Shown here in pieces: positions 44,113-53,454 of a DNA stretch of 64,000 nucleotides (position 1 is its first letter; every line of letters starts with the position of its first letter). The notes under the pieces were generated by a model. The model saw only the letters and a list, made by a program, of their open reading frames with translations. It did no database searches and was not told the origin of the DNA. This DNA is from Jeongeupia chitinilytica (GTDB lineage Bacteria; Pseudomonadota; Gammaproteobacteria; Burkholderiales; Chitinibacteraceae): the NCBI RefSeq assembly GCF_014652315.1, contig NZ_BMYO01000008.1, positions 124,001-188,000 of the forward strand. Direction: 5' to 3'. Made by a program: the position numbers and the translations under genes.

Positions 44113-45084
44113 ATGCACGTTCAGCCTGGTTTCCGGCAGCAGCACTACGCGGGGCTGGAAACCGCCGGGATGCTGGCCGTGGTGCAGGACGGGCAGTTCG
44201 AGCACCGGCTGCAGTCCGGCGGGCCGGCCAGCATGCTGCACCAGCGGCTGGACATCGGTGACGTCTGTCTGGACTGCGGCAGCTACGACTTTCCGCTGGT
44301 GGCGCTGGGTGCCATGCCGCAGGACCTCGTGTGCATGGCCTTCATTCCCGGCAACCACGAGGTCGTCCGCTACAACGCGCAGCCGCTCGAGCGCGATGAA
44401 ATCCAGGTCTATTCGCCCGGAGCCGAACTGCTTTATCACGCCTCGTCGGCATCGCGCTGGATCACGCTGACCGTACCGGAGTCAAGGCTGCAGGCCACCG
44501 CCGAAACCCGGCTCGGCCGGCCGCTGCGCCTGCCTTCGGGCCATGCTGCATCGGTGACGCTGCCGGCAAGCCGCCGGGCAATGCTGGGCCGGCTGGCCGA
44601 GGATGCCCTCCGGCTCGGCCTGTCGCTGCAGTCGACCGGCATCGATCCGGAGCTGGCGCGGGTCGTGTCGCAAGCGCTGCTCGACGCCCATGTCGACGCG
44701 CTGGGCGAAGCCGACCTGCTGCACGAAAGTGCGGGCAGCCGCGCGGCACGGCGCAATCTGCAACTGGTCCTCGCCTGCGAACGGCTGATGGCCGGGCAGG
44801 GGCCGGACGGACTCGGCCTTGAGGATGTCGCGCAGCGCTGCGGCTACAGCCGGCGTGCGCTGGAGATGATTTTCCGACGCAGCGTCGGCATGCCGCCCGG
44901 TCGCTGGTTCATGAACGCCCGGCTGAACGGCGCCCTGCGCGACCTGCTGATGCCGCCGCCCGGCTACGGTGTCGCCGACATCGCCATGAAATGGGGCTTC
45001 CGTCATCTCTCCCGCTTTGCCGAGCACTACCGCCGCGCCTTCGGCGAGCTGCCGAGCCGGACGCTGGCGCGCACGCCGCACTGA
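44113..45084 (+). CDS. AraC-family transcriptional regulator
   Basis: A 323-residue regulator. The N-terminal 200 residues are a sensing domain of the AraC-binding-like type with no known ligand. The C-terminal DNA-binding domain has LEDVAQRCGYSRRALEMIFRR as the first helix-turn-helix (near residue 240) and VADIAMKWGFRHLSRFAEHY as the second. The start at 44113 is chosen by the length of the family; longer in-frame starts lack ribosome sites. It is divergent from the DUF1254 pair, its likely target. Confidence 0.88.
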   Translation: MHVQPGFRQQHYAGLETAGMLAVVQDGQFEHRLQSGGPASMLHQRLDIGDVCLDCGSYDFPLVALGAMPQDLVCMAFIPGNHEVVRYNAQPLERDEIQVYSPGAELLYHASSASRWITLTVPESRLQATAETRLGRPLRLPSGHAASVTLPASRRAMLGRLAEDALRLGLSLQSTGIDPELARVVSQALLDAHVDALGEADLLHESAGSRAARRNLQLVLACERLMAGQGPDGLGLEDVAQRCGYSRRALEMIFRRSVGMPPGRWFMNARLNGALRDLLMPPPGYGVADIAMKWGFRHLSRFAEHYRRAFGELPSRTLARTPH

Positions 45085-45125
45085 ACCCTGCCGGCCAGCA
45101 CCGACCGGCACGTTGGTTCTCCCCT

Positions 45126-45154
45126 CTTGAAAACCCCCAACCTCGCCCCTATTA
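45126..45154 (+). promoter_or_regulatory. Sigma-32-like heat-shock promoter of groESL
   Basis: CTTGAAA (45126-45132), a 13-nt spacer and CCCCTATTA (45146-45154) match the heat-shock sigma consensus CTTGAAA-N11-16-CCCCATNT almost perfectly. Confidence 0.85.
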
Positions 45155-45181
45155 TTGGCACTCGTTAGGGACGAGTGCTAA
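45155..45181. promoter_or_regulatory. CIRCE operator (HrcA site) of groESL
   Basis: TTGGCACTC-N9-GAGTGCTAA matches the CIRCE consensus TTAGCACTC-N9-GAGTGCTAA with one mismatch. It starts right after the sigma-32 -10 box, so HrcA binding would block transcription initiation. Confidence 0.95.
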
Positions 45182-45254
45182 GCGAAGGTCAATTCGCGAA
45201 CGCCAAGCGTTCCACTCGTGCTGCATCAACCCAATTCTCAGGAGAAATTCAACG

Positions 45255-45545
45255 ATGAAAATCCGTCCTTTGCATGACCGCGTTGTCATCAAGCGTGTCG
45301 AAGCCGAAGAAAAAACCGCTTCGGGCATCGTGCTGCCGGGCAACGCCGCCGAAAAGCCGGACATGGGCGAAGTCGTCGCCGTCGGCAACGGCAAGGTCCT
45401 GGAAAACGGTTCGGTTCGCCCGCTCGGCCTTGCCGTCGGCGACAAGGTGATCTTCGGCAAGTACAGCGGCCAGACCGTCAAGGTGGACGGCGAAGAGCTG
45501 CTGGTGATGCGCGAAGAAGACGTGATGGGCGTCGTCGAGCAGTAA
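45255..45545 (+). CDS. groES: Co-chaperonin GroES
   Basis: A 96-residue lid of the GroEL folding chamber. IRPLHDRVVIKRVEAEEKTA at the start, the mobile-loop phrase SGIVLPGNAAEKP, and GDKVIFGKYSGQTVKVDGEE are standard. AGGAGA lies upstream of ATG 45255. It is co-transcribed with groEL, 54 nt downstream, under a CIRCE element and a sigma-32-like promoter. Confidence 0.98.
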   Translation: MKIRPLHDRVVIKRVEAEEKTASGIVLPGNAAEKPDMGEVVAVGNGKVLENGSVRPLGLAVGDKVIFGKYSGQTVKVDGEELLVMREEDVMGVVEQ

Positions 45546-45599
45546 GCTCCGCCCCATACGTTTCAACTTTTATCTACAGAATTCAGGAGTATCAGGAAA

Positions 45600-47237
<1,638 letters not shown>

Positions 47238-47262
47238 GTCCGGCTCCGGCTGCTGCAAACGG

Positions 47263-47289
47263 AACGCCACCTTCGGGTGGCGTTTTTTC
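47263..47289 (+). terminator. Intrinsic terminator after groEL
   Basis: A 9-bp perfect stem (AACGCCACC / GGTGGCGTT) with a TTCG tetraloop, followed by a T run, 25 nt after the groEL stop. Confidence 0.9.
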
Positions 47290-47397
47290 GTTGGTCGGCC
47301 GGTCTTGGGTGGACGTGGCGGGTGGTCTAGCGTGGAACTGGAGCCGCAGCAGACGGCAATCCGGCGCCACGGCGCCCACCGGATACGGAGATGAGCG

Positions 47398-47697
47398 ATG
47401 ACCACCTTGCTGGAGTCCCAGCTGCGCGAGTGCGTCGGGCCCTACGCGCAGGCCTATCCGGATCAGCTGATCCGGCTGTTTCCGCGCATTGCCGACCGGG
47501 TGGCCGGCCTGTGGGGCAGGCCCGAACTCGACGACTACTTCAATGCTCTGCTGATCGACGACCGTGGCAACCGGCGCGGCTTTCCGCTGCCGGTCGCCAG
47601 CGAGCTGATGGCGCTGTCGCGCGTCTACGATCTCGTGCGCAAGGTGCCGCTGGCGCGGCCGCCGGACATCTGGGGGCTGGTCACCCGGCTCAACTAG
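47398..47697 (+). CDS. Hypothetical 99-residue protein
   Basis: A small soluble protein without signal peptide or cysteine-rich motif (one cysteine near residue 12). PDQLIRLFPRIADRVAGLWG and DYFNALLIDDRGNRRGFPL are its clearest segments. Similar short proteins occur in other betaproteobacteria, but I can assign no family. GGAG lies about 10 nt before the ATG. Its stop overlaps the stop of the converging thioesterase gene. Confidence 0.7.
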   Translation: MTTLLESQLRECVGPYAQAYPDQLIRLFPRIADRVAGLWGRPELDDYFNALLIDDRGNRRGFPLPVASELMALSRVYDLVRKVPLARPPDIWGLVTRLN

Positions 47698-48155
47698 CGC
47701 CGGGCCGCGGCAAGCCGCTGCTGGCGGCGCTGGTCGGCTTCCCGCCAGCGGCGGGTCTCGGTGTCGCCGGCCGGAACATGGGCCGGAATGTCGAGCGGGC
47801 GCTTGTCGTCGCCAAGCGCGACCATGGTGAAGTAGCAGCTGTTGGTGTGCCGGACCGTCTGGGCGCGGATGTCCTCGGCAATCACGCTGATGCCGATTTC
47901 CATCGAGGTGCGGCCGGTGTAGTTGACGCTGGCGAGGAAGGTCACCAGTTCGCCGACGTGAACCGGCTGCTTGAACGTCACCTGGTCGACCGACAGCGTC
48001 ACGCAGTAGGCGCCGGCGAAGCGGCTGGCACAGGCGTAGGCGGCTTCGTCCATCAGCTTGAGCAGCGCGCCGCCGTGCACGTTGCCGGAGAAGTTGGCCA
48101 TGTCCGGCGTCATCAGCACGGTCATGGTCAGTTGGTGGCGGGGCAGGTCGGTCAT
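47694..48155 (-). CDS. Acyl-CoA thioesterase (hotdog fold)
   Basis: A 153-residue cytoplasmic hotdog protein of the YciA/BACH type that hydrolyses acyl-CoA. NFSGNVHGGALLKLMDEAAY carries the usual catalytic helix, followed by VTFKQPVHVGELV and NYTGRTSMEI. The ATG at 48155 follows GAGGAA; an ATG 36 nt further upstream lies inside the lipA terminator and is unlikely. It converges on the 99-residue gene with overlapping stop codons. Confidence 0.92.
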   Translation of the reverse strand: MTDLPRHQLTMTVLMTPDMANFSGNVHGGALLKLMDEAAYACASRFAGAYCVTLSVDQVTFKQPVHVGELVTFLASVNYTGRTSMEIGISVIAEDIRAQTVRHTNSCYFTMVALGDDKRPLDIPAHVPAGDTETRRWREADQRRQQRLAAARR

Positions 48156-48175
48156 CGGTCTTCCTCGTTGGGCAT

Positions 48176-48201
48176 GAAAAACGCCGGGCAAGCCCGGCGT
48201 T
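48176..48201 (-). terminator. Terminator after the lipB-lipA operon
   Basis: A 10-bp perfect stem (AACGCCGGGC / GCCCGGCGTT) followed on the minus strand by TTTTT. It lies 20 nt past the lipA stop and just before the thioesterase gene. Confidence 0.88.
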
Positions 48202-48221
48202 GTCGGTTCGGCTGCGCCGGT

Positions 48222-49187
48222 TCAGAGCCCGGCGTGATGCGCCTGCTGATCTGCATGATAGCTCGACCGCACCATCGCGCCGACCGCGGCGTGCTGGAAG
48301 CCCAGCTCGTAGGCGAGGTTTTCCCAGGCCTTGAACTGGTCCGGATGCACGTAGCGCAGCACCGGCAGGTGACCGTTCGACGGCTGCAGGTACTGGCCGA
48401 TGGTGATCATGTCGATATCGTGCGCACGCATGTCGTGCATCACCTGGACGACTTCCTCGTCGGTTTCGCCGAGGCCGACCATGATCCCGGACTTGGTCTT
48501 CACGTCCGGATACATCGCCTTGAAGTCCTTCAGGAGCTTCAGCGAGTGCAGGTAGTCGGAGCCCGGGCGCGCCTGCTTGTACAGCCGCGGTGCGGTTTCG
48601 AGGTTGTGGTTCATCACGTCCGGCAGTGCCTGGCCGAAGAGTTCGAGTGCCAGTTCGAGCCGGCCGCGGAAGTCGGGCACCAGCACTTCGATCTGGGTAT
48701 CCGGGCTCTTGGCGCGCGTCAGGCTGATGCAGTCGACGAAATGCTGGGCGCCGCCGTCGCGCAGGTCGTCACGGTCGACCGAGGTGACCACGACATACTT
48801 GAGCTTGAGCGCCGCAATGGTTTCGGCCAGATGCACGGGTTCGTTGGCGTCGAGCGGGTTCGGCCGGCCGTGGCCGACGTCGCAGAACGGGCAGCGCCGG
48901 GTGCAGATGTCGCCCATGATCATGAACGTTGCCGTGCCCTTGCCGAAGCATTCGCCGATGTTCGGACAGGATGCTTCCTCGCACACCGTGTGCAGTTTCT
49001 GCTCGCGCAGGATCTGCTTGATCTCGCCGAAGCGGCCGTTGAGGCTCGGTGCCTGCACGCGGATCCAGTCCGGTTTCTTCAGCTTGGATTCGAGCTGGAC
49101 CACCTTGATCGGAATGCGGGCGGTCTTGGCTTCGCCCTTGAGCTTGGTGCCGGCGGTAACGGGGGCGTTCTTGGTGTCTTGGGTCAT
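48222..49187 (-). CDS. lipA: Lipoyl synthase
   Basis: A 321-residue radical-SAM enzyme that inserts two sulfurs into octanoyl groups on carrier proteins. The auxiliary cluster motif CEEASCPNIGEC and the radical-SAM motif CTRRCPFCDV are intact. GLGETDEEV and SNGHLPVLRYV follow, and a serine near the C terminus (MVRSSYHAD) ligates the sacrificed cluster. It follows lipB by 37 nt in the conserved lipB-lipA order. Confidence 0.98.
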   Translation of the reverse strand: MTQDTKNAPVTAGTKLKGEAKTARIPIKVVQLESKLKKPDWIRVQAPSLNGRFGEIKQILREQKLHTVCEEASCPNIGECFGKGTATFMIMGDICTRRCPFCDVGHGRPNPLDANEPVHLAETIAALKLKYVVVTSVDRDDLRDGGAQHFVDCISLTRAKSPDTQIEVLVPDFRGRLELALELFGQALPDVMNHNLETAPRLYKQARPGSDYLHSLKLLKDFKAMYPDVKTKSGIMVGLGETDEEVVQVMHDMRAHDIDMITIGQYLQPSNGHLPVLRYVHPDQFKAWENLAYELGFQHAAVGAMVRSSYHADQQAHHAGL

Positions 49188-49224
49188 GATCCGTGCCGAT
49201 CAACCTTGCGTCGGGCAGGGTTAA

Positions 49225-49857
49225 TCAGTTGATTTGTTGCAGGATTTTGTCGGCCATTTTACCGGCTAACGTCGCCGGTGTCTCCGCAAAGCCGAAATCG
49301 TTCAGCTGGGCGACGCGCAGGCCTTCGTAACCGCAGGGATTGATCATCGAGAACGGTGCGAGGTCCATGTTCACGTTGAACGACAGGCCGTGGAAGCAGC
49401 AGCCGTTGCGGATGCGCAGACCGAGCGCGGCGATCTTGGCTTCGCCGAGCGCATCCTTCACGTACACGCCCGGGGCGTCGACCTTGCCGTAGCTGGCTAT
49501 GCCGTAGTCGGCGAGCAGCGCGATCACGCTGTTCTCGAGCCGGCGCACCAGCTCGCGCACGCCGAAGCCGAGCCGGCGCAGGTCGAGCAGCGTGTAGGCG
49601 ACGAGCTGACCCGGGCCGTGATAGGTGACCTGACCGCCACGGTCGATCCTGACGATCGGAATGTCGCTGCGCTGCAGGATGTGTTCGGGCTTGCCGGCCT
49701 GGCCGAGCGTGAACACCGGCGGGTGTTCGAGCAGCCAGACTTCGTCGGGCGTGGCCGCGTCGCGGGCGTCGGTGAAGGCCTGCATCGCGTGCCAGGTGGT
49801 CTCGTAGTCGGCGAGGCCGAGCTGCCGGACCACCGGCGCGGTCGCGACTTCGCTCAC
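49225..49857 (-). CDS. lipB: Octanoyl-[acyl-carrier-protein]:protein octanoyltransferase
   Basis: A 210-residue enzyme that moves octanoate from acyl carrier protein to lipoyl domains. RGGQVTYHGPGQLVAYTLLD is the signature. The catalytic lysine is in AKIAALGLRIRNG and the cysteine in INPCGYEGL. The start is GTG 49857, which overlaps the DUF493 stop as GTGA. No ATG is available upstream without running into that gene. Confidence 0.97.
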   Translation of the reverse strand: MSEVATAPVVRQLGLADYETTWHAMQAFTDARDAATPDEVWLLEHPPVFTLGQAGKPEHILQRSDIPIVRIDRGGQVTYHGPGQLVAYTLLDLRRLGFGVRELVRRLENSVIALLADYGIASYGKVDAPGVYVKDALGEAKIAALGLRIRNGCCFHGLSFNVNMDLAPFSMINPCGYEGLRVAQLNDFGFAETPATLAGKMADKILQQIN

Positions 49858-50150
49858 AGCACCATCCGCACCAGTGGATGCGCACGCAGTGCGGCGTCGA
49901 GCGCGCGCACCTGATCGGCGGTCTCGAAGGTGATCATCAGCGTGGCGGCGAAGTAGTTGCCGGCGCTGCTCGGGCGGATCGTCAGCACGTTGGCGGTGAC
50001 GCCGGGCACGTGCTCGCACGACAGCGCGAACAGCACGGCGTGGAATTCGTCGTGACTGACCTGCTTGTGGCTGATCGCCTTGATCGGCAGCTTGGCCGGG
50101 AAATCGACCAGTTCTTCGAGCGGCGGCGGTGCCGGGGTATTCGTGTTCAT
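49854..50150 (-). CDS. DUF493 family protein (YbeD-like)
   Basis: A 98-residue ferredoxin-fold protein resembling regulatory ACT domains. FPAKLPIKAISHKQ and RPSSAGNYFAATLMITFETA match YbeD, which sits between dacA and lipB in E. coli as here. Function is unsettled. Start and stop both overlap neighbours by 4 nt, so the dat-DUF493-lipB genes are translationally coupled. Confidence 0.93.
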   Translation of the reverse strand: MNTNTPAPPPLEELVDFPAKLPIKAISHKQVSHDEFHAVLFALSCEHVPGVTANVLTIRPSSAGNYFAATLMITFETADQVRALDAALRAHPLVRMVL

Positions 50151-51028
50151 TGGATATCCTTGCCGGTGCGCATCACCTCGGTCTTGAAGGCCTGGTAATG
50201 CTGGTACATGGCTTTGTAGATGGGGCCGGGGGCGCCGTTTCCAACCGGGGTGCCGTCGAGCGTGACGATGGCGAGCACTTCCTTGCTGCTCGACGTGAGC
50301 CAGATTTCGTCGGCACTGCGCAATTCGGCCTCGGTGATCTCGCGGACCTGGTGCGGCATGCCGTGCCGGGCTGCGAGTTCGAGCACCAGATCGTAGGTGA
50401 TGCCGGTCAGCATCAGGTGAGACGGCGGCGGCGCCAGCAGCATGCCGTCACGGACGACGAAGATGTTGCTGGCCGAGCCCTCGATCAGCAGGCCGTCCCG
50501 CAGCAGCACCGTTTCTGCGACGCCGGCATCGACGGCACCCTGCCGGGCCAGCACGTTGGCCAGCAGCGAAATCGCCTTGATGTCGCAGCGCAGCCAGCGC
50601 ACGTCGGCCTGGGTGACCGCGGCAATGCCGCTGACCACTTGGGCCGGCAGTGGCGTGCGCAACGGATCGGCCAGCAGGAACACCGTCGGCGTTGCTTCGG
50701 CCGGGAAGGCGTGGTTGCGCGGGTAGGCGACTCCCCGCGTGACCTGCAGGTAGATCGACTGGTCGTCGAAGGGCTGGTGCCGGACCAGCGTTTCGATGAT
50801 CCTGCGCCATTCGGCCTGCGTGTGCGGATTGGCAATCCGGATGGCGGCGAGGCTGGCGGCCAGTCGCTCGAGATGCGGGTCGAGCCGGAACGGCTTGCGG
50901 CTGTAAACCGGAATCATCTCGTAGACGCCGTCGCCGAACAGGAAGCCGCGGTCGAGTACCGGCACGGAAAGGTCGCCCAGCGGCGCAAAGCGGCCGTTCA
51001 GGTAGGCGGTGAGGTCGGGGGTGTTCAT
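50147..51028 (-). CDS. dat: D-amino acid aminotransferase (class IV PLP)
   Basis: A 293-residue fold-type IV aminotransferase. LDRGFLFGDGVYEMIPVY at the N terminus is the D-alanine aminotransferase pattern, the PLP lysine is in DIKAISLLANV, and EGSASNIFVV follows. It probably makes D-alanine or D-glutamate for the cell wall, consistent with the DD-carboxypeptidase gene just upstream. Branched-chain aminotransferases share the fold, but the EGSASN phrase and context favour D-amino acids. Confidence 0.9.
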   Translation of the reverse strand: MNTPDLTAYLNGRFAPLGDLSVPVLDRGFLFGDGVYEMIPVYSRKPFRLDPHLERLAASLAAIRIANPHTQAEWRRIIETLVRHQPFDDQSIYLQVTRGVAYPRNHAFPAEATPTVFLLADPLRTPLPAQVVSGIAAVTQADVRWLRCDIKAISLLANVLARQGAVDAGVAETVLLRDGLLIEGSASNIFVVRDGMLLAPPPSHLMLTGITYDLVLELAARHGMPHQVREITEAELRSADEIWLTSSSKEVLAIVTLDGTPVGNGAPGPIYKAMYQHYQAFKTEVMRTGKDIQ

Positions 51029-51042
51029 GACGGGAGTTTACG

Positions 51043-51071
51043 CCGCCGGCATGATCGGGTCATGCCGGCGG
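51043..51071. terminator. Perfect 12-bp hairpin between dacA and dat
   Basis: CCGCCGGCATGA / TCATGCCGGCGG forms a perfect stem around a 5-nt loop in the 52-nt gap. No T run follows on the minus strand, so it may slow or partly terminate transcription or protect the dacA mRNA 3' end. Confidence 0.55.
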
Positions 51072-51080
51072 AACCGGGGG

Positions 51081-52241
51081 TCAGGCGAACAGCTGCTTGA
51101 ACCAGAGGCGGATCGCATCCCAAGCGCGGCCGAAGATGCCGGCTTCGGCCACCGGTTCGATCGCGACGACCGGGTAATCACCCAGTGCCTTGCCGTCGAG
51201 GCTGACCTTGACCGAGCCGATCTGCTGGCCCTTGGCGATCGGTGCGATCAGCGGCTGCTGGCTGGTGAAGTCGAGCTTGATCTTGGCGGCGTCGCCCTTC
51301 GGCACCGTCAGGTAGCGGTCCTCGAGGAAGCCGGCCTTGACGCTGTCCGCCTTGCCCTTCCAGACCGGTACGGTGGCGATGCTCTGGCCGGCGCTGTAGA
51401 CCTTCGGCGTATCGAAGAACTGCACGCCCCAGTTCAGCAGCTTGGACGATTCGGCCGCGCGGATCTGGTCGCTGGTGGTGCCGACGACGACCGAAATCAC
51501 CCGGCGGCCGTCACGCTTGCTCGACGCGACGAGGTTGTAGCCGGCCGAGGCAGTGTGGCCGGTCTTCATGCCGTCGACGTTGGGATCGCGGTACAACAGC
51601 AGGTTGCGGTTGCCCTGCTTGATGTTGTTGAAGGTGAAATCCTTCATCGAGTAGATCGGATAGAACTCGGGGAAGTCGTGGATGATCGCCGCGGCAATCC
51701 GGCCGAGGTCGGCCGTCGTCATGTACAGGTTCGGGTCCGGCAGGCCGGTCGAGTTGGTGAAGTGGCTGTTCTTCATGCCGAGGCGCTGCGCCTCGCGGTT
51801 CATCAGCTGGGCGAAGACTTCCTCGTTGCCGGCGATGGCTTCGGCCAGCGTCACGCAAGCGTCGTTGCCGGACTGGACGATCATGCCCTTGATCAGCTGG
51901 TCGACCGTGGCCGGGGTGCGCGGATCGAGGAACATCGTCGAACCGCCGCTGCCGCCGCCGGCCTTCATGCCGGCCGCCGACACGGTCAGCTGCTGGTCGA
52001 GCTTGAGCTTGCCTTCCTTGATCGCCTTGAACACCACGTAGGCGGTCATCAGCTTGGTCAGCGACGCCGGTTCGATCCGGGTGTCGGCATCGCGGGCGGC
52101 CAGTGTGGCACCGCTCTGGTAATCGGAAAGGAAATAGGCCTTGGCGGCGATGTCCGGCGGCGGCGGGGTGAACGCCTGGGCGGTCATGGAAACGAGCGGG
52201 GCGGCCAGGGCGACGAGGGCGAAGTGACGGCGGAGATTCAT
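51081..52241 (-). CDS. dacA: D-alanyl-D-alanine carboxypeptidase (PBP5/6 type)
   Basis: A 386-residue periplasmic penicillin-binding protein that trims the terminal D-alanine of peptidoglycan stems. The signal peptide ends near residue 22 (MTAQA). The active-site triad appears as SLTK, VQSGN and GMKTG. The C-terminal beta domain and the final amphipathic helix (AWDAIRLWFKQLF) anchor it to the inner membrane. It heads the dacA-dat-DUF493-lipB-lipA block. Confidence 0.96.
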   Translation of the reverse strand: MNLRRHFALVALAAPLVSMTAQAFTPPPPDIAAKAYFLSDYQSGATLAARDADTRIEPASLTKLMTAYVVFKAIKEGKLKLDQQLTVSAAGMKAGGGSGGSTMFLDPRTPATVDQLIKGMIVQSGNDACVTLAEAIAGNEEVFAQLMNREAQRLGMKNSHFTNSTGLPDPNLYMTTADLGRIAAAIIHDFPEFYPIYSMKDFTFNNIKQGNRNLLLYRDPNVDGMKTGHTASAGYNLVASSKRDGRRVISVVVGTTSDQIRAAESSKLLNWGVQFFDTPKVYSAGQSIATVPVWKGKADSVKAGFLEDRYLTVPKGDAAKIKLDFTSQQPLIAPIAKGQQIGSVKVSLDGKALGDYPVVAIEPVAEAGIFGRAWDAIRLWFKQLFA

Positions 52242-52401
52242 CGGTGAAACAGCACTCTTGGAATGGGGCGGAACAAGTCGGCGATTATAAAACCGTCATC
52301 CGGCGCGGGTCTGCCGTTGCGGGCGTGCGAATTACCTTGCACTGACGGATGGCACCGTGCCGTCTGCAATCCGGACGGCGACGGTCGCCGGGTTGGAGCG
52401 T

Positions 52402-53268
52402 TTATTCGTCCGGCAGTTCAAACGTGCCGTGACCGATGCGGTTGACCCGGCCGCTGACGCGGATTGCGCCGGTCCCGGTCAGGTCGAGTTGCAGGTGGGC
52501 AAGGCGCTTGACGCCGTGCCCCTGCAGCATCGTCGACGTGAACGGCAGTGTCCGGCCCTGGCCGAGCAGCCAGCCGCCCAGGTTGGCGCAGGCCGAGCCG
52601 GTACCGAAGTCCTCGCCGATCTGCCCGGCCTGGACCCAGAAGAAGCGCGCGACGATGCCGGCCTCCGACGGTGCCCACACCAGCGCCTGCGCGATGCCGC
52701 GGCCGTTGAGTGCGGCTTCGCCGAAGCGTGTGACGTCGGGCTGGCAGGCGAAGACGTCGTCGGCAGAGGCCACCGGGACCACCAGTTGCTCGGTGCCGGT
52801 ATCGACGAAGCGGGCGCGGCCGGCGAACCGGCCGGCGGCGAGGCCGAGCGCCCCGGCCAGCACTGCATCGTCCGGCGCGTCGCGATAGCGCGGCGGTTGC
52901 GCCGTCAGCGTCACCAGACCGTTGCGGATCGAGACCGGGACCGTGCCGGCAGGGAAATGCAGCGCCACTTCACCGCCCAGGCCGCGCTCGGCGTCGAGCA
53001 CCGCGGCGGTGCCCAGCGTCGGGTGGCCGGCAAAGGGCAGTTCGTAGCCCGGCGTGAAGATGCGCACGTCGGCGTCGGCCCCCGGCTGGTCGTCGCCGCT
53101 GTGGCGGACGAAGGTCGTTTCCGACAGGTTGAGCTGCTGCGCGATCGCCTGCATCCGCGCGTCGGAGACGCCGTCGGCGTGCGGAAACACGGCCAGCGCG
53201 TTGCCGCTGAACGGGTTGCCGTCCGGTGCGGTGAAAACGTTGACGACGATGTAGTGCAGCGTGCGCAT
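52402..53268 (-). CDS. PhzF-family isomerase-like protein
   Basis: A 288-residue protein with the duplicated diaminopimelate-epimerase fold of PhzF. IVVNVFTAPDGNPFSGNALAV, the catalytic glutamate in LSETTFV, and YELPFAGHPTLGTAAVL are present, with GEDFGTGSACANL in the second half. No other phenazine gene is near, so it is a general PhzF-like isomerase of unknown substrate. It stands alone, in a 160-nt gap from dacA. Confidence 0.92.
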   Translation of the reverse strand: MRTLHYIVVNVFTAPDGNPFSGNALAVFPHADGVSDARMQAIAQQLNLSETTFVRHSGDDQPGADADVRIFTPGYELPFAGHPTLGTAAVLDAERGLGGEVALHFPAGTVPVSIRNGLVTLTAQPPRYRDAPDDAVLAGALGLAAGRFAGRARFVDTGTEQLVVPVASADDVFACQPDVTRFGEAALNGRGIAQALVWAPSEAGIVARFFWVQAGQIGEDFGTGSACANLGGWLLGQGRTLPFTSTMLQGHGVKRLAHLQLDLTGTGAIRVSGRVNRIGHGTFELPDE

Positions 53269-53414
53269 GGCGGGCTCCGGCCGGATTCGGGACCGTCATT
53301 CAACCATGCGGCCGGCAGCGGCAACAGTGACAATCCGGCGGCCTTGTCGGCGCCACAGCCGGCCAGGGCGCGGCCGGGCTACGTTTTGCAACAGGCCGTG
53401 GTCGCGCACGGCTG

Positions 53415-53420
53415 TATAAT
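53415..53420 (+). promoter_or_regulatory. Candidate -10 box of pcnB
   Basis: A consensus TATAAT lies 35 nt before the pcnB start in an otherwise GC-rich region. No clear -35 box is found at normal spacing. Confidence 0.45.
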
Positions 53421-53454
53421 GCAGCGTCAAGCAATCAAACCCCCTGACCCGCGA

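Noticed and set aside
43856..44113. An 85-codon minus-strand gene upstream of the AraC gene
   Set aside because: It has no ribosome site, a proline/serine-rich chance-like product, and overlaps the likely divergent promoter region.
52357..53454. A long N-terminal extension of pcnB across the phzF-like gene
   Set aside because: The conserved PcnB sequence starts at 53455, and a promoter-like TATAAT lies just upstream. The extension is antisense to an intact gene.
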